A stretch of 64,000 nucleotides of DNA from Anaerolineales bacterium (GCA_016789305.1 JAEURJ010000013.1:1-64000); one strand, 5' to 3'; positions 32,489 through 42,615 are shown, counted from the first letter of the stretch. A program made the numbers and translations. Notes: generated by a model not told the origin, from the sequence alone.

Positions 32489-33517
32489 TCAGGCAGGAAC
32501 AATACCCTTAAGAATGGGTATTCTTTGCAGGATAAATGTTGCAAGAAATGATAATCCGAATCCGATAATGCCTAGGATAAAAGGCATGTATACGCCCGAT
32601 CCAATTGTGGTCAATACCGAGAAGGGCTTTGTACGGCAGAATTCTGTAATTACAATCATGTGTATTAAATAGATTCCAAAGCTAGTATTTTTTAACGGGA
32701 TAATAAAGCGATACATGCTGTCAGAGATTTTGATATCTTTTAATAACACAAAAAGTGACCAGGACATTACAACTACATTTGCACTGAGGTATTCTTCGTA
32801 GTATTGATTTGTTTCTGGGTAGATGTTACGATACCAAATCCCCAATACTGTTGCCATTGCTCCAGAAACAAAACATAACCAAAAAATTCGCTTGTTTGGA
32901 TTTTTAAGAAAATTCCCCGCGAAATAGCCAAAAAGGAAGTACCCAACATAACCACCGAGAAAGGCGTAGCTAAACCCAAGTTTGATAGGTGTAAATTCGC
33001 GCAAGAAAAAGACAATAGGTATCAGAAAAAACCAAGCACCTAGGAAATAATACAAATCCTGTTTTTGTGCCCTTTGAAGATACAAGCGTAGGATAGGCGT
33101 AAACAAATATAATCCAAATAGTTCGTATAAGAACCATAAATGTTGCTCGCTGGGACGATTTGCGATCCTAATGATATAGGCGCCTATGACAGAGAAAATT
33201 GGCTTGCCAAATCCTTCCTCTTTCCAAATTAGGTAGATAATAGACCATGCAAGAAATGGAATAAGCAACTTGGAAGCACGCTTTCTAAAAAAATCCATTA
33301 ACGTCTCGTTTTTTGAGAGCAGTAAATAACCACTGGTCATGAAAAATAAAGGTACTGCTGACCTTGTTATGCCGAAATAAAAGGAAGAGATTGGTCCCCA
33401 ACTTGGTCCTTCATAGAAGGGATTGATATGCGCCAGTACAACAAGAAACGCTCCTAGTACTCGTGCAAAATCTAGCCAGCGTTGGTTGGGTATGCTTGTA
33501 TGGAAGTCGTTTTTCAT
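32489..33517 (-). CDS. Acyltransferase family 3 membrane protein (OafA/YrhL-like)
   Basis: A 342-residue integral membrane protein with about ten helices. It opens RWLDFARVLGAFLVVLAHIN, with the His of the acyltransferase-3 family, and ends with the SFGIYLIHMIVI helix typical of the group. Such enzymes O-acetylate polysaccharides. The coding region is distinctly more AT-rich than the purine genes beside it. It lies between intact purB and the purB remnant, which marks it as inserted by recombination. Confidence 0.88.
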   Translation of the reverse strand: MKNDFHTSIPNQRWLDFARVLGAFLVVLAHINPFYEGPSWGPISSFYFGITRSAVPLFFMTSGYLLLSKNETLMDFFRKRASKLLIPFLAWSIIYLIWKEEGFGKPIFSVIGAYIIRIANRPSEQHLWFLYELFGLYLFTPILRLYLQRAQKQDLYYFLGAWFFLIPIVFFLREFTPIKLGFSYAFLGGYVGYFLFGYFAGNFLKNPNKRIFWLCFVSGAMATVLGIWYRNIYPETNQYYEEYLSANVVVMSWSLFVLLKDIKISDSMYRFIIPLKNTSFGIYLIHMIVITEFCRTKPFSVLTTIGSGVYMPFILGIIGFGLSFLATFILQRIPILKGIVPA

Positions 33518-33626
33518 TGCTTAACTTTGCTTGAGGTTGCCTTTCTTAATATTATCTGCCGCGTCTCGGAATGTTGCTTCACGGTTCCTTTTGGAAGATT
33601 GCAGCTTTTAATTTTACTTGAATCTG

Positions 33627-34982
33627 CTAATTCTTCAAAACTCTGTTGGTTAATTCAATAGCCAACCCAATATAGGATTCAGGCGAAAGCTTTTTTAATT
33701 GTTCACGAATTTTTTCATCCACATCAATCGATGTGTACCAGGCTTTGTAATCGGCTTCTGTGAGGACGCGTCCGCGGGTTTGTTCTTTGAGCGATTCGTA
33801 CGCATCGGGTTTTCCAGCGGCACGCAGGATGGTTTGTGCACCTTCGGAGACGACTTCCCAATGGGCATTCAATTCCGCTTTGAGTTTTTCTTCATCGGGG
33901 GCAATGCGCTTCAACCCGCGCTGGAAGTTGGTCCAGCCGACCAAACTATGTCCCAACGCCGAGCCAAACGTGCGGCGGACTGTTGAATCAGATAGGTCAC
34001 GCTGCAAACGAGAGATGGTTAACTTTTGAGCGTAATGCACGAACAATGAATTCGCCACACCGAGATTGCCTTCGGCGTTTTCAAAATCAATCGGGTTCAC
34101 TTTTTGCGGCATCGTGGATGAGCCAACTTCACCTGCAACGACTGCCTGTTTGAGATAGCCGTCGCTGATGTATCGCCAGATGTCTTGAGCAAAGTCAATC
34201 AGGATGGAATTTGTCAAACGGACCAGGTCGAAGTAACGCACCCAATTATCGTACGGGAGAATTTGAGTGGTAAGCAAGTTGGGCTCAAGCCCAAAGCTGG
34301 AAACGAACTCCTTGCTAAATAAAATCCAGTCAATGTTTGGAACAGCCGCTTGCAGGGCATTGAAGTTGCCGACTGCGCCCGTCAGTTTGGCTTCAAACTT
34401 GTGTGATGCGATCCCATCGCGAGTCTTTTTTAAGCGGGCGATGTAGATCGCAATTTCTTTTCCTAATGTGGTGGGGACTGCGAATTGTCCGTGGGTGCGG
34501 GCGAGCATCGGCACGGATCGGTAACGGATCGCCAAAGCAGACAAAGCGGATATCAGATTGTCGAGCTCGGGGATGACAACTTTATCTCGCGACTCTTTTA
34601 GCGAGAGTGCCTGCCCCAAACTGTTGGTGTCTTCTGAGGTCAGACCAAAATGAATCCACGGAATCGTATCCTGTAACGATGTGCTTTGTAACTTACTCTG
34701 AATGAAATATTCAATTGCTTTGACATCGTGCCGTGTTTTGCGCTCATGTTCGAGGATGAGTTCTGCATCGGCATCGGAGAAGTTTGCCATGATGGATTCG
34801 ATCTGGGCTGATTCAGAATCGTTTAAAGGGCGCACCAGGCCTGTTTTGGAAAGAGCAGACAAAAAGTTAAGTTCGACGCGGACTCGATCGCGTAGAAACG
34901 CGAATTCGGAAAAAAAATCCGTCAGCGGCGCAGTAGTGTCTGCGTAGCGTCCATCCAGTGGAGAAAGAAGGTGTAATGTCAT
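33627..34982 (-). CDS. purB: Adenylosuccinate lyase
   Basis: PurB cleaves SAICAR and adenylosuccinate, releasing fumarate. The 451-residue protein carries the fumarase/aspartase signature SSTMPQKVNPIDFENAEG near residue 285 with the catalytic Ser, and KTRHDVKAIEYF and ARTHGQFAVPTT earlier. Length is normal for the PurB branch. It begins one base after guaB ends and is the last gene of the purine run. A decayed homologous 3' end lies about 1.3 kb downstream. Confidence 0.97.
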   Translation of the reverse strand: MTLHLLSPLDGRYADTTAPLTDFFSEFAFLRDRVRVELNFLSALSKTGLVRPLNDSESAQIESIMANFSDADAELILEHERKTRHDVKAIEYFIQSKLQSTSLQDTIPWIHFGLTSEDTNSLGQALSLKESRDKVVIPELDNLISALSALAIRYRSVPMLARTHGQFAVPTTLGKEIAIYIARLKKTRDGIASHKFEAKLTGAVGNFNALQAAVPNIDWILFSKEFVSSFGLEPNLLTTQILPYDNWVRYFDLVRLTNSILIDFAQDIWRYISDGYLKQAVVAGEVGSSTMPQKVNPIDFENAEGNLGVANSLFVHYAQKLTISRLQRDLSDSTVRRTFGSALGHSLVGWTNFQRGLKRIAPDEEKLKAELNAHWEVVSEGAQTILRAAGKPDAYESLKEQTRGRVLTEADYKAWYTSIDVDEKIREQLKKLSPESYIGLAIELTNRVLKN

Positions 34983-36467
34983 TTAGCGTTGGCTCAATTG
35001 ATAGTTTGGGGCTTCCTTCGTAATGATAACATCATGCGGGTGACTTTCCAGCAGGCCTGCGTTGGTGATGCGTGTGAGCCGCGTTTTCGTTTGCAAATCT
35101 TTTAGCGACGCGGCGCCGGCATAGCCCATGCCCGAGCGCAGGCCGCCGACCAGTTGATACACATATTCGCCAAGCGCGCCCTTGTAAGGCACGCGGCCTT
35201 CGATGCCTTCGGGGACAAGTTTTCCGCCTCCGCCCTGACCTGTGGCATAGCGATCCACGCCATAGCCTTTCATTGCACCGAGGCTGCCCATGCCGCGGTA
35301 TTCCTTGAAGCGGCGACCTTCATACATCATGACCTCGCCGGGTGCTTCTTCGAGACCGGCCAACATGCTTCCGAGCATGACGGCATTGCCGCCGGCAACA
35401 ATCGCTTTGACAATATCGCCGCTGAATTTAATTCCGCCATCGGCGATGACTGCAATGCCGTGTTTTCTTGCGACTTGCGCACATTCAAAGATGGCGGAGA
35501 CTTGCGGCATGCCCGCACCGGAAATGACTCGCGTTGTACAAATGGACCCGGCGCCGACTCCGACCTTAATTGCATCTGCTCCTGCTTTAATCAGCGCTTC
35601 CGTGCCTTCGGCTGTCACCACGTTGCCTGCAAAAACCGGTAGGTCTTTCCATGCACTCTTGATGCGTTGCACGGCTTCGAGTACACCTTTGGAATGCCCA
35701 TGTGCAGTGTCAATTGTCACAACGTCCACGCCGGCTTTGAGCATGAGGTCCACACGAGTTTCAACATCTTTGCCCACACCAACTGCGGCACCGACGAGAA
35801 GCCGTCCCTTTGAATCTGTTGATGCGTTGGGGTAATCGCGTGCCTTTTGAATATCCTTGACGGTGAGCAATCCCTTGAGGATTCCATTTTCATCCACAAG
35901 CGGAAGTTTTTCGATGCGATGTTTTTGGAGAATATCCCGCGCATCTTTCGCGGAAATGCCAACCTTGGCTGTAACGAGCTTGACTTCTCCGGTCATGAAT
36001 TGACTCACCGGTAGCTTGTAATCTTCTGTTTCCACAAAACGAATATCTCGGTTGGTGAGAATGCCGACGAGTTTGCCATGCTCATTTGTGATCGGTACGC
36101 CGCTGATGTGATACGTGGACATGATCTCTTCGGCTTTGCTGAGCGGCGCATCGGGTTGCAAACTGATCGGCTCCACGATCATTCCCGATTGCGAACGCTT
36201 CACTTTTTCCACTTCGGCGGCCTGGGCTTCGGGCGGCATGTTGCGGTGGATGATGCCGAGCCCGCCTTCGCGAGCCAATGCAATTGCCAACCGCGCTTCG
36301 GTGACCGTGTCCATGGCGGCGGAGAGGATGGGGATGTTGAGGTGAATGAATGGCGTGAGTTGGACTTTTACGTCTGTTTCGTTGGGCAAGACCTCGGTGT
36401 AGCCCGGGACGATGAGCACATCATCAAATGTGAGCGAGTCGAATCGGTTGAAAAGTTCTTCGTTCAT
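34983..36467 (-). CDS. guaB: IMP dehydrogenase
   Basis: GuaB oxidises IMP to XMP with NAD, the committed step to GMP. The 494-residue barrel has the catalytic Cys loop [15 protein letters not shown] near residue 305, a two-CBS insert at about 95-205 ([38 protein letters not shown]), and the flap [15 protein letters not shown]. An AGGAG-like site precedes the ATG. It sits in the purine operon after the split purH. A double-palindrome element lies directly upstream. Confidence 0.97.
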   Translation of the reverse strand: MNEELFNRFDSLTFDDVLIVPGYTEVLPNETDVKVQLTPFIHLNIPILSAAMDTVTEARLAIALAREGGLGIIHRNMPPEAQAAEVEKVKRSQSGMIVEPISLQPDAPLSKAEEIMSTYHISGVPITNEHGKLVGILTNRDIRFVETEDYKLPVSQFMTGEVKLVTAKVGISAKDARDILQKHRIEKLPLVDENGILKGLLTVKDIQKARDYPNASTDSKGRLLVGAAVGVGKDVETRVDLMLKAGVDVVTIDTAHGHSKGVLEAVQRIKSAWKDLPVFAGNVVTAEGTEALIKAGADAIKVGVGAGSICTTRVISGAGMPQVSAIFECAQVARKHGIAVIADGGIKFSGDIVKAIVAGGNAVMLGSMLAGLEEAPGEVMMYEGRRFKEYRGMGSLGAMKGYGVDRYATGQGGGGKLVPEGIEGRVPYKGALGEYVYQLVGGLRSGMGYAGAASLKDLQTKTRLTRITNAGLLESHPHDVIITKEAPNYQLSQR

Positions 36468-36487
36468 AGCAGGTCTCCTTTTAATAA

Positions 36488-36518
36488 GGTGACAGTCACT
36501 TCCAAAGTGACTGTCACC
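36488..36518. repeat. Nested double palindrome, copy 3
   Basis: GTGACAGTCAC (36489-36499) and GTGACTGTCAC (36507-36517) flank TTCCAAA and also pair as a 14-bp stem (36488-36501 with 36505-36518). It lies between the purH N-terminal gene and guaB. Same geometry as 2942 and 22341. Confidence 0.8.
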
Positions 36519-36529
36519 CGTTTTCTAAT

Positions 36530-37108
36530 TTATTCAGCCTGTTTCTTCAAGTATGCATGAATGGCTGTGTCGTAGTGGGCGGTGGATGCAAAGCCTTTGA
36601 CTGCCAATTGCTGGCGAGTCTTGTCTGTGATTCCGCCTGCATGGATTTCATCGAGAACGGAATTGTAGTCGGCAGGATCACAAACAAGTGTTACACGTTC
36701 GTAGTTCTTTGCCGCGGCGCGGATGAGAGTGACGCCGCCGATGTCGATATTTTCAATGGCATCAGCGTAAGTGACATTTGGTTTGGCAATTGTCTCTTCG
36801 AACGGATAGAGATTGACCGCGACGAGGTCGATGAAATCCCAGCCGAGATCGAGGAGTTGTTTGTGATCCGAGTCTGTTGGGCGCGCGAGCAATCCGCCGT
36901 GGATGGCAGGGTGGAGTGTTTTGACCCGTCCGCCGAGGATTTCAGGAGACTTGGTGTAATCGGCAACTTCGGTCACTGCGATTTTATTGTCGCGTAGAAG
37001 TTTGGCGGTCCCACCGGATGCGAGCAGGGTCCAGCCGAGTGAAGAGAGAGATTTGGCGAATTCGATGATTCCAGTTTTGTCGTGCACGGAAAGAATGGCG
37101 ATGGGCAT
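36530..37108 (-). CDS. purH: IMP cyclohydrolase domain of PurH (stand-alone)
   Basis: A 192-residue protein equal to only the N-terminal, MGS-like half of bacterial PurH, which closes FAICAR to IMP. Motifs are [47 protein letters not shown] and the closing [12 protein letters not shown]. It ends normally where the linker to the transformylase domain begins in fused PurH. The other half is encoded separately at 37713-38891, with purN between them. Nothing suggests decay. Confidence 0.93.
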   Translation of the reverse strand: MPIAILSVHDKTGIIEFAKSLSSLGWTLLASGGTAKLLRDNKIAVTEVADYTKSPEILGGRVKTLHPAIHGGLLARPTDSDHKQLLDLGWDFIDLVAVNLYPFEETIAKPNVTYADAIENIDIGGVTLIRAAAKNYERVTLVCDPADYNSVLDEIHAGGITDKTRQQLAVKGFASTAHYDTAIHAYLKKQAE

Positions 37109-37122
37109 GAGATGACTCCTGT

Positions 37123-37713
37123 TTATTTTGTTTCCAGAATTTTCTTTAGTGTGTTGATCAATAATTCGTGTTCGATTTTGTGAACACGTACTTCGAATGT
37201 TTCAAGTGTTTCATTTGCCTGAAATTCAATTTTTTGTTCCCCAAGCACGGGACCGTTGTCCACGCCCTCGTCGGGGACGAGGTGAACCATGATACCAGTG
37301 TGTTCGATCTCTCCACGTTGATAGGCTTCGAAGGCGCGTTCGATGGCGTGAGTGCCGGGAAAGGTGCCGGGCAGGGCAGGGTGCAAATTGATCACGTGAT
37401 TTGGAAAGGAGGAAAGGAAGGAAGAGGAAAGAATTCGCATCCAACCTGCCAAAATAATGTAGTCTGGATGTTTGGTCGTTACATAGTCGGCCAGTCGTTT
37501 GTCGTAATCCTGACGTGATTCTTTTTCCAGTTTTGGAAAGTGAATCGCTTCGATTCCTGCCTCCTTCGCTCGGATCAGTCCATATACATCTGCTTTGTTT
37601 GAGATGACGGAAATCACAGATGCGGACAGTTTTCCAGATTTACAGGCGTCGAGAATTGCCTGTAAATTGGAACCGTTTCCGGAGATGAGGATCACTAATC
37701 GAGAAGTCATCAT
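37123..37713 (-). CDS. purN: Phosphoribosylglycinamide formyltransferase
   Basis: PurN transfers a formyl group from 10-formyl-tetrahydrofolate to GAR. The 196-residue protein has the N-terminal [15 protein letters not shown], the catalytic Asn-x-His in NLHPALPG, and the Asp of [14 protein letters not shown]. Its start overlaps the stop of the AICAR transformylase gene (TAATG), so they are coupled. It lies between the two halves of PurH. Confidence 0.96.
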   Translation of the reverse strand: MMTSRLVILISGNGSNLQAILDACKSGKLSASVISVISNKADVYGLIRAKEAGIEAIHFPKLEKESRQDYDKRLADYVTTKHPDYIILAGWMRILSSSFLSSFPNHVINLHPALPGTFPGTHAIERAFEAYQRGEIEHTGIMVHLVPDEGVDNGPVLGEQKIEFQANETLETFEVRVHKIEHELLINTLKKILETK

Positions 37714-38891
37714 TAATGATGGAATAATCGAACACCAGAAAAGATCATGGTCATGCCATATTCATTCGCGGCTTGGATGACGACGTCGTCACGTGTGGAG
37801 CCGCCTGGTTCCAAAACATAGCTCACGCCGCTGGCAGCAGCGCGGTCAATGCTATCGCGGAAGGGGAAGAAGGCATCCGAGCCGAGAGTCACAGAGTCAA
37901 GTTTGGATAGCCATTCCTGCTTTTCGGACGGAGTCAGTTGTCGGGGAGGCTGAGCGAAGACATTTCCCCAATCCGCTTTTTCATTGGGAGTCACATCGTC
38001 GCGCAGGAATTGGTCGATGGCATTGTCGCGGTCGGGACGTTTGATGCCGGGTTTGAAAGGCAAATTCAAAATATCGGGATGTTGACGCAGCCACCACAAG
38101 TCCGCTTTTTGACCGGCGAGACGCACGCAATGAATGCGCGATTGTTGACCTGCGCCCACGCCGATGGCCTGGCCGTCGGCAACAAAACAAACCGAATTGG
38201 ATTGCGTGTATTTCAGTGTGATCCATGCGATGATGAGATCGCGAATCGCAGATGCGGGCAATTCTTTTTTCGCTGTGACGATGTTTGTGAAATCGGCTGT
38301 TGTGACGAGGCGATCGTGACGATGCTGTTCAAATCGAATGCCAAAGACTTCGCGAATTTCCTGCATCGAGGACGGATCGTACGAAGGGTCGATTTGAACG
38401 ACCGCATATTTGCCAGCTTTCTTCGCTTTGAGAATTTCCAAGGCGGCAGGTTCGTACCCCGGAGCGATGACGCCATCTGAAACTTCTTTCGCAATCAGTT
38501 TTGCTGTGGAGACATCGACGGTATCAGACAGGGCAATGAAATCGCCAAAGGAACACAAGCGGTCTGCACCGCGCGCACGCGCATAGGCAGTTGCAAGTGG
38601 CGAAAGTTCAAGATCGTCAGTGAAATATGCTTTCTTCAAAACATCGGACAATGGATTTGCAACCGCAACACCGGCCGGGCTGACATGTTTGAACGAAGCA
38701 GCAGCTGGCAGGTTAATTGCAGATTTGAGTTCGCGCACGAGCTGCCACGAATTAAGTGCATCCAATAAATTGATATAGCCGGGGGAGCCGTTAAGAACAG
38801 TGATGGGCAGTGTGACCCCGGACTCCATATATACGCGCGCGGGCGCTTGTTGTGGGTTTGCGCCATATCGAAGTGGAAGAGAAGATGACAT
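37713..38891 (-). CDS. purH: AICAR transformylase domain of PurH (stand-alone)
   Basis: A 392-residue protein corresponding to the C-terminal half of PurH, which formylates AICAR using 10-formyl-tetrahydrofolate. It starts with RYGANPQQAP (family usually RYGxNPHQ) and contains the active-site Lys-His pair in ASFKHVSPAGVA near residue 68, with SDAFFPFRD and a C-terminal YVLEPGGSTRDDVVI. GGAA lies 9 nt before the ATG. Separation from the cyclohydrolase half is known in scattered lineages; here both reside in one operon. Confidence 0.93.
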   Translation of the reverse strand: MSSSLPLRYGANPQQAPARVYMESGVTLPITVLNGSPGYINLLDALNSWQLVRELKSAINLPAAASFKHVSPAGVAVANPLSDVLKKAYFTDDLELSPLATAYARARGADRLCSFGDFIALSDTVDVSTAKLIAKEVSDGVIAPGYEPAALEILKAKKAGKYAVVQIDPSYDPSSMQEIREVFGIRFEQHRHDRLVTTADFTNIVTAKKELPASAIRDLIIAWITLKYTQSNSVCFVADGQAIGVGAGQQSRIHCVRLAGQKADLWWLRQHPDILNLPFKPGIKRPDRDNAIDQFLRDDVTPNEKADWGNVFAQPPRQLTPSEKQEWLSKLDSVTLGSDAFFPFRDSIDRAAASGVSYVLEPGGSTRDDVVIQAANEYGMTMIFSGVRLFHH

Positions 38892-38903
38892 GAGAATTCC
38901 TTG

Positions 38904-39914
38904 TTAGATGAGTTGAACTTTTTTGCTGCCGGAGATGAGCTCGCCGATCACAAAAGTGGGTTCCTTGATCAAGCCTTGGATTTTGGAGGCAGACCCTTTG
39001 TCCACGATGGCGATCATGCCGATGCCCATGTTGAAGACGCGGTACATTTCGGCAGCATCAACTGCTCCTCCTTGCTGAATGAGATTCCACAAAGCAGAAA
39101 CGGGCCATGTTCCAATTTGGATTTTTGCGTCCAGATTGTCCGGCAGAATGCGCGGAATGTTTTCAGTAAATCCGCCGCCGGTGATGTGAGCAAGGGCTTT
39201 GATTTCGGAGAGCAGGGGATGAAGAACAGGGAAGTAGGAACGGTGAGATGCCAATAAGGCATCTGAAAGCGAACCATTCAACTCCGGAATTACAGATTCG
39301 AGATCAGCCTCTGCAAAGATTTTACGAATTAACGAATATCCATTGGTGTGCGGTCCGCTGGATTTTAATCCGATGAGCACGTCGCCGGCTTTAAGGTCCG
39401 TGCGTGGAAGGATCGCATCTTTTTCCAGCACACCGACGATGGTTCCGGCCACGTCGAATTCGCCTGCCTGATACACGCCCGGCATTTCAGCGGTCTCGCC
39501 GCCCAGCAGGGCAACGCCTGATTCCCTGCACGCCTCGGCGATGCCAGTCACCACTTCCGCGGTTTGTTGAGGATTTAGTTTGGAGGTGGCGAAGTAATCC
39601 ATAAAAAATAATGGACGTGCTCCCTGCACCAGAATGTCATTGATGCAGTGATTGACGATGTCGTGACCGATGCCGCGAAAGCGCCCAACCGAGGAGGCCA
39701 GTTTGACTTTTGTCCCAACGCCATCGGTCGAAGCTACGAGTACGGGGGATTTCATTTCCTTTAATAGGGAAGCGTCGAACAATCCGCCGAATGAACCGAT
39801 GCCTGCGAGAACCGCCGGGGTGTATGTGGACTTCACTGCATCCTTCATTAAATCCACGGCGCGATTGCCGGCGTCAATATCAACGCCGGAAGAGGCATAA
39901 TCGGATTTTGTCAT
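38904..39914 (-). CDS. purM: Phosphoribosylformylglycinamidine cyclo-ligase
   Basis: PurM forms AIR from FGAM with ATP. The 336-residue protein has YASSGVDIDAGNRAV, VASTDGVGTKVKLA, GGETAEMPGVY and HITGGGFTENIPRIL in family order. Its ATG overlaps the purD TGA as ATGA. Length and motifs are normal. Confidence 0.97.
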   Translation of the reverse strand: MTKSDYASSGVDIDAGNRAVDLMKDAVKSTYTPAVLAGIGSFGGLFDASLLKEMKSPVLVASTDGVGTKVKLASSVGRFRGIGHDIVNHCINDILVQGARPLFFMDYFATSKLNPQQTAEVVTGIAEACRESGVALLGGETAEMPGVYQAGEFDVAGTIVGVLEKDAILPRTDLKAGDVLIGLKSSGPHTNGYSLIRKIFAEADLESVIPELNGSLSDALLASHRSYFPVLHPLLSEIKALAHITGGGFTENIPRILPDNLDAKIQIGTWPVSALWNLIQQGGAVDAAEMYRVFNMGIGMIAIVDKGSASKIQGLIKEPTFVIGELISGSKKVQLI

Positions 39915-41182
39915 TTCGAACCTTTCAGGGCGCGATGGGCAATATCCGTGCGATACTGCATTCCATCAAAGGAAACATTTTTTGTGTTCGAATACACGGC
40001 GTTGATCGCAGATTGGATGTCACCTGCCCAGGCAGTCAGCCCAAAAACACGTCCGCCGCAAGTTAAAACTCTTTTGTTTACGTTTGCTGTTCCGGCGTGA
40101 AAGCAAACAACATTATCGGGTAAATTGCCGAATGTAACGAGCTTGTTTACTTCCACTTTTTCCGGGTATCCCTTGCTGGCGAGCACCACGCAAACTGCCG
40201 ATTCATTTTTCCATGCGATGTCAAGATCCTTCAAGTTCCCATCGATGCAGGCATTCAAAATCTCAACCAGATCAGTTTCCAGTAATGGAAGCACCACTTG
40301 CGTTTCCGGGTCGCCGAAACGGCCGTTAAATTCGAGAACACTGATTCCGTTGCCGGTTAAGATGAGACCCGCATATAGAACGCCAACGAATGGATTTCCT
40401 TCGGTGCGCATTCCGTCAATCGCGGGCTTCAAAACTGATTTAAGCGCCTCGTTCATTAAGTCTTTTGTAAAAATGGGAGCAGGCGCATACGCACCCATGC
40501 CGCCGGTGTTCGGTCCGCGATCTCCATCGAGCAGCCGTTTGTGATCCTGTGCGGGTAGCATTGGCACGATGGAGGTTCCATCGGTGAACGCCATCAGTGA
40601 AACTTCCTGACCTTCCAAACGTTCTTCGATCACCACTTCGGTGCCGGCATCACCAAATGACTTTTCGATCAATATCGATTTGAGCGTGGACTCTGCTTCT
40701 TCCGTTGTCTCAGGCAGGATCACGCCTTTGCCAGCGGCCAGCCCCGAGGCTTTGATCACGATTGGATGATCAACCTTATCCAGATAACCCAACGCGTCAT
40801 CCAATTTTGTGAACGTGGCATAGCGTGCGGTGGGGATGTTATGCCGCGCCATGAAATTTTTGGAGAAAACTTTCGACGCTTCGATCTGTGCCGCAGCCTG
40901 CGTGGGCCCAAAACAGCGGATGCCCTCCGCTGACAGCGAGTCTACGATCCCTGCGGCCAAAGGCACTTCCGGTCCCACGATGACTAGATCGATCATCTTC
41001 TCTTTGCAGAATTTGATGACAGCCTGATGATCTTCCGCGGAAATATCATTTACAGTTTCTGCAATTTCCGATGTGCCTGCGTTTCCGGGCAGCACATATA
41101 GCTGTTTCAGTTTTGATGATTGATTTATTTTCCATGCAATTGCATGTTCCCGTCCGCCGGAACCGATGAGCAAAATATTCAT
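39911..41182 (-). CDS. purD: Phosphoribosylamine-glycine ligase
   Basis: PurD joins glycine to phosphoribosylamine. The 423-residue ATP-grasp enzyme begins MNILLIGSGGREHAIAWK and has ASGLAAGKGVILPE, DHKRLLDGDRGPNTGGMGAY and EFNGRFGDPETQ, the ATP and metal motifs. The ATG at 41182 is 2 bp after purF and matches the family N-terminus; upstream in-frame residues belong to the purF end. Confidence 0.97.
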   Translation of the reverse strand: MNILLIGSGGREHAIAWKINQSSKLKQLYVLPGNAGTSEIAETVNDISAEDHQAVIKFCKEKMIDLVIVGPEVPLAAGIVDSLSAEGIRCFGPTQAAAQIEASKVFSKNFMARHNIPTARYATFTKLDDALGYLDKVDHPIVIKASGLAAGKGVILPETTEEAESTLKSILIEKSFGDAGTEVVIEERLEGQEVSLMAFTDGTSIVPMLPAQDHKRLLDGDRGPNTGGMGAYAPAPIFTKDLMNEALKSVLKPAIDGMRTEGNPFVGVLYAGLILTGNGISVLEFNGRFGDPETQVVLPLLETDLVEILNACIDGNLKDLDIAWKNESAVCVVLASKGYPEKVEVNKLVTFGNLPDNVVCFHAGTANVNKRVLTCGGRVFGLTAWAGDIQSAINAVYSNTKNVSFDGMQYRTDIAHRALKGSK

Positions 41183-41184
41183 GG

Positions 41185-42615
41185 CTATTTTGTCACCCTT
41201 TCGAAGCCGGTCTTCACGTTGGTCAGGTCCACCGGGATTGGGTACTGGCCGGTGAAGCATGCCTGACAAAATCCATCCTTGCGCTGGACGGCGCGCATCA
41301 TGCCATCGACGGATAAATAGGTCAAGCTGTCCGCTCCAACATCTTTACAAATTTCATTCACCGTTTTTTGATATGCGATCAGGTCTTCATGCCTGCCCAT
41401 GTCCACGCCCATGAAGCACGGGTGTGCAATCGGCGGGCAGGTGATCGCCACATGGACTTCCTTCGCCCCCGCGTTGCGCAATAACTTAATTAACGGCCCC
41501 GTGGTATTGCCGCGTACGATGCTGTCGTCGATCATCACCACGCGTTTGTCGCGGACATTCTCGTTGATCACGTTGAATTTCAAGGCCACACCGCGCTTGC
41601 GCAGAGAATCGGTCGGCTCGATGAAGGTCCTGCCGACGTAGCGGTTCTTGATAAAGCCGTCGTTAAAGGGAATTCCGCTTACATGGGAAAACCCGATTGC
41701 TGCGGGTACCGAAGAATCCGGCACCGGGATGATGACATCCCCATATTCATTGCCCAATTCGGTTTGCACTTCACGGGCCAGTTCCTCACCCAGGCGCTGA
41801 CGGACATGATGGACATTGATCCCATCCCAGGTCTGGTCCGGGCGGGCAAAATAAATATGTTCAAATACACACATCGCGGAAGGGGAAGCGGGTTCATGCG
41901 CCTGCATTACTTTCAACGCACTGTTCGAAAGCGAGACCACTTCGCCGGGTTTTACATCGCGAATGGCTTCGCATCCCAGCGTTTGCAATGCGCCGGTTTC
42001 AGATGCCACGGCATGTCCGCCGCTGGGCAATAGCCCAATGCACAAGGGACGAAAGCCCCACGGGTCGCGTGCAGCATACACACAATCGCGGGTCAGGATC
42101 ACCAGCGAATATGCGCCGACCCATTTCTTCATCGCATGTTTGATTCGTTCCTCCCAGGTTCGCTCGCCGTTGCGTGCCAGCATCATGGTCATCACTTCCG
42201 TATCTGATGAAGATGAAAAGCCGACTCCTTGCTCCATTAATTCGTTTCGAAGTTCCGCTGAATTAATTAAATTGCCATTGTGTGCCAGGGCCAGCGGTCC
42301 ATGCATGGTTTCGATCATGAACGGCTGCGCATTGCGCAATAAAGATGATCCGGTGGTCGAATAGCGCGTATGACCGATGGCGTAATGACCTTTCAACTCA
42401 GACATGACACTTGGTGTAAACACGTGCGAAACCAACCCGACACCTTTATGCATCGACATGATCTGTCCGTCCGCAACCGCCATGCCCGCGGCTTCCTGTC
42501 CGCGATGCTGCAGGGCGTACAAACCAAAGAAGGTCATGCGCGCCACATCTTCGTTCGGCGCAAAAATTCCGATCACCCCGCACTCTTCGTGTGGATTGTC
42601 ATCTTCAAATATCAT
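41185..42615 (-). CDS. purF: Amidophosphoribosyltransferase
   Basis: PurF makes phosphoribosylamine from PRPP and glutamine, the first purine step. The 476-residue precursor has an 11-residue propeptide before Cys12 (EECGVIG), the glutaminase nucleophile, as in the Bacillus-type enzyme. The PRPP loop is VVMIDDSIVRGNT. Cysteines in AMCVFEHIY and FCQACFTG, among others, fit the iron-sulfur form. It overlaps purK by 11 bp. Confidence 0.97.
   Translation of the reverse strand: MIFEDDNPHEECGVIGIFAPNEDVARMTFFGLYALQHRGQEAAGMAVADGQIMSMHKGVGLVSHVFTPSVMSELKGHYAIGHTRYSTTGSSLLRNAQPFMIETMHGPLALAHNGNLINSAELRNELMEQGVGFSSSSDTEVMTMMLARNGERTWEERIKHAMKKWVGAYSLVILTRDCVYAARDPWGFRPLCIGLLPSGGHAVASETGALQTLGCEAIRDVKPGEVVSLSNSALKVMQAHEPASPSAMCVFEHIYFARPDQTWDGINVHHVRQRLGEELAREVQTELGNEYGDVIIPVPDSSVPAAIGFSHVSGIPFNDGFIKNRYVGRTFIEPTDSLRKRGVALKFNVINENVRDKRVVMIDDSIVRGNTTGPLIKLLRNAGAKEVHVAITCPPIAHPCFMGVDMGRHEDLIAYQKTVNEICKDVGADSLTYLSVDGMMRAVQRKDGFCQACFTGQYPIPVDLTNVKTGFERVTK

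Noticed and set aside
32355..32672. Small plus-strand open frame between the purB remnant and the acyltransferase 3' end
   Set aside because: It lies mostly antisense to the acyltransferase gene and has no ribosome binding site or recognisable domain.
36530..38891. purH broken by a frameshift or insertion
   Set aside because: Both halves have proper starts, stops and complete domain motifs, and purN is intact between them, so this is a genuine split.
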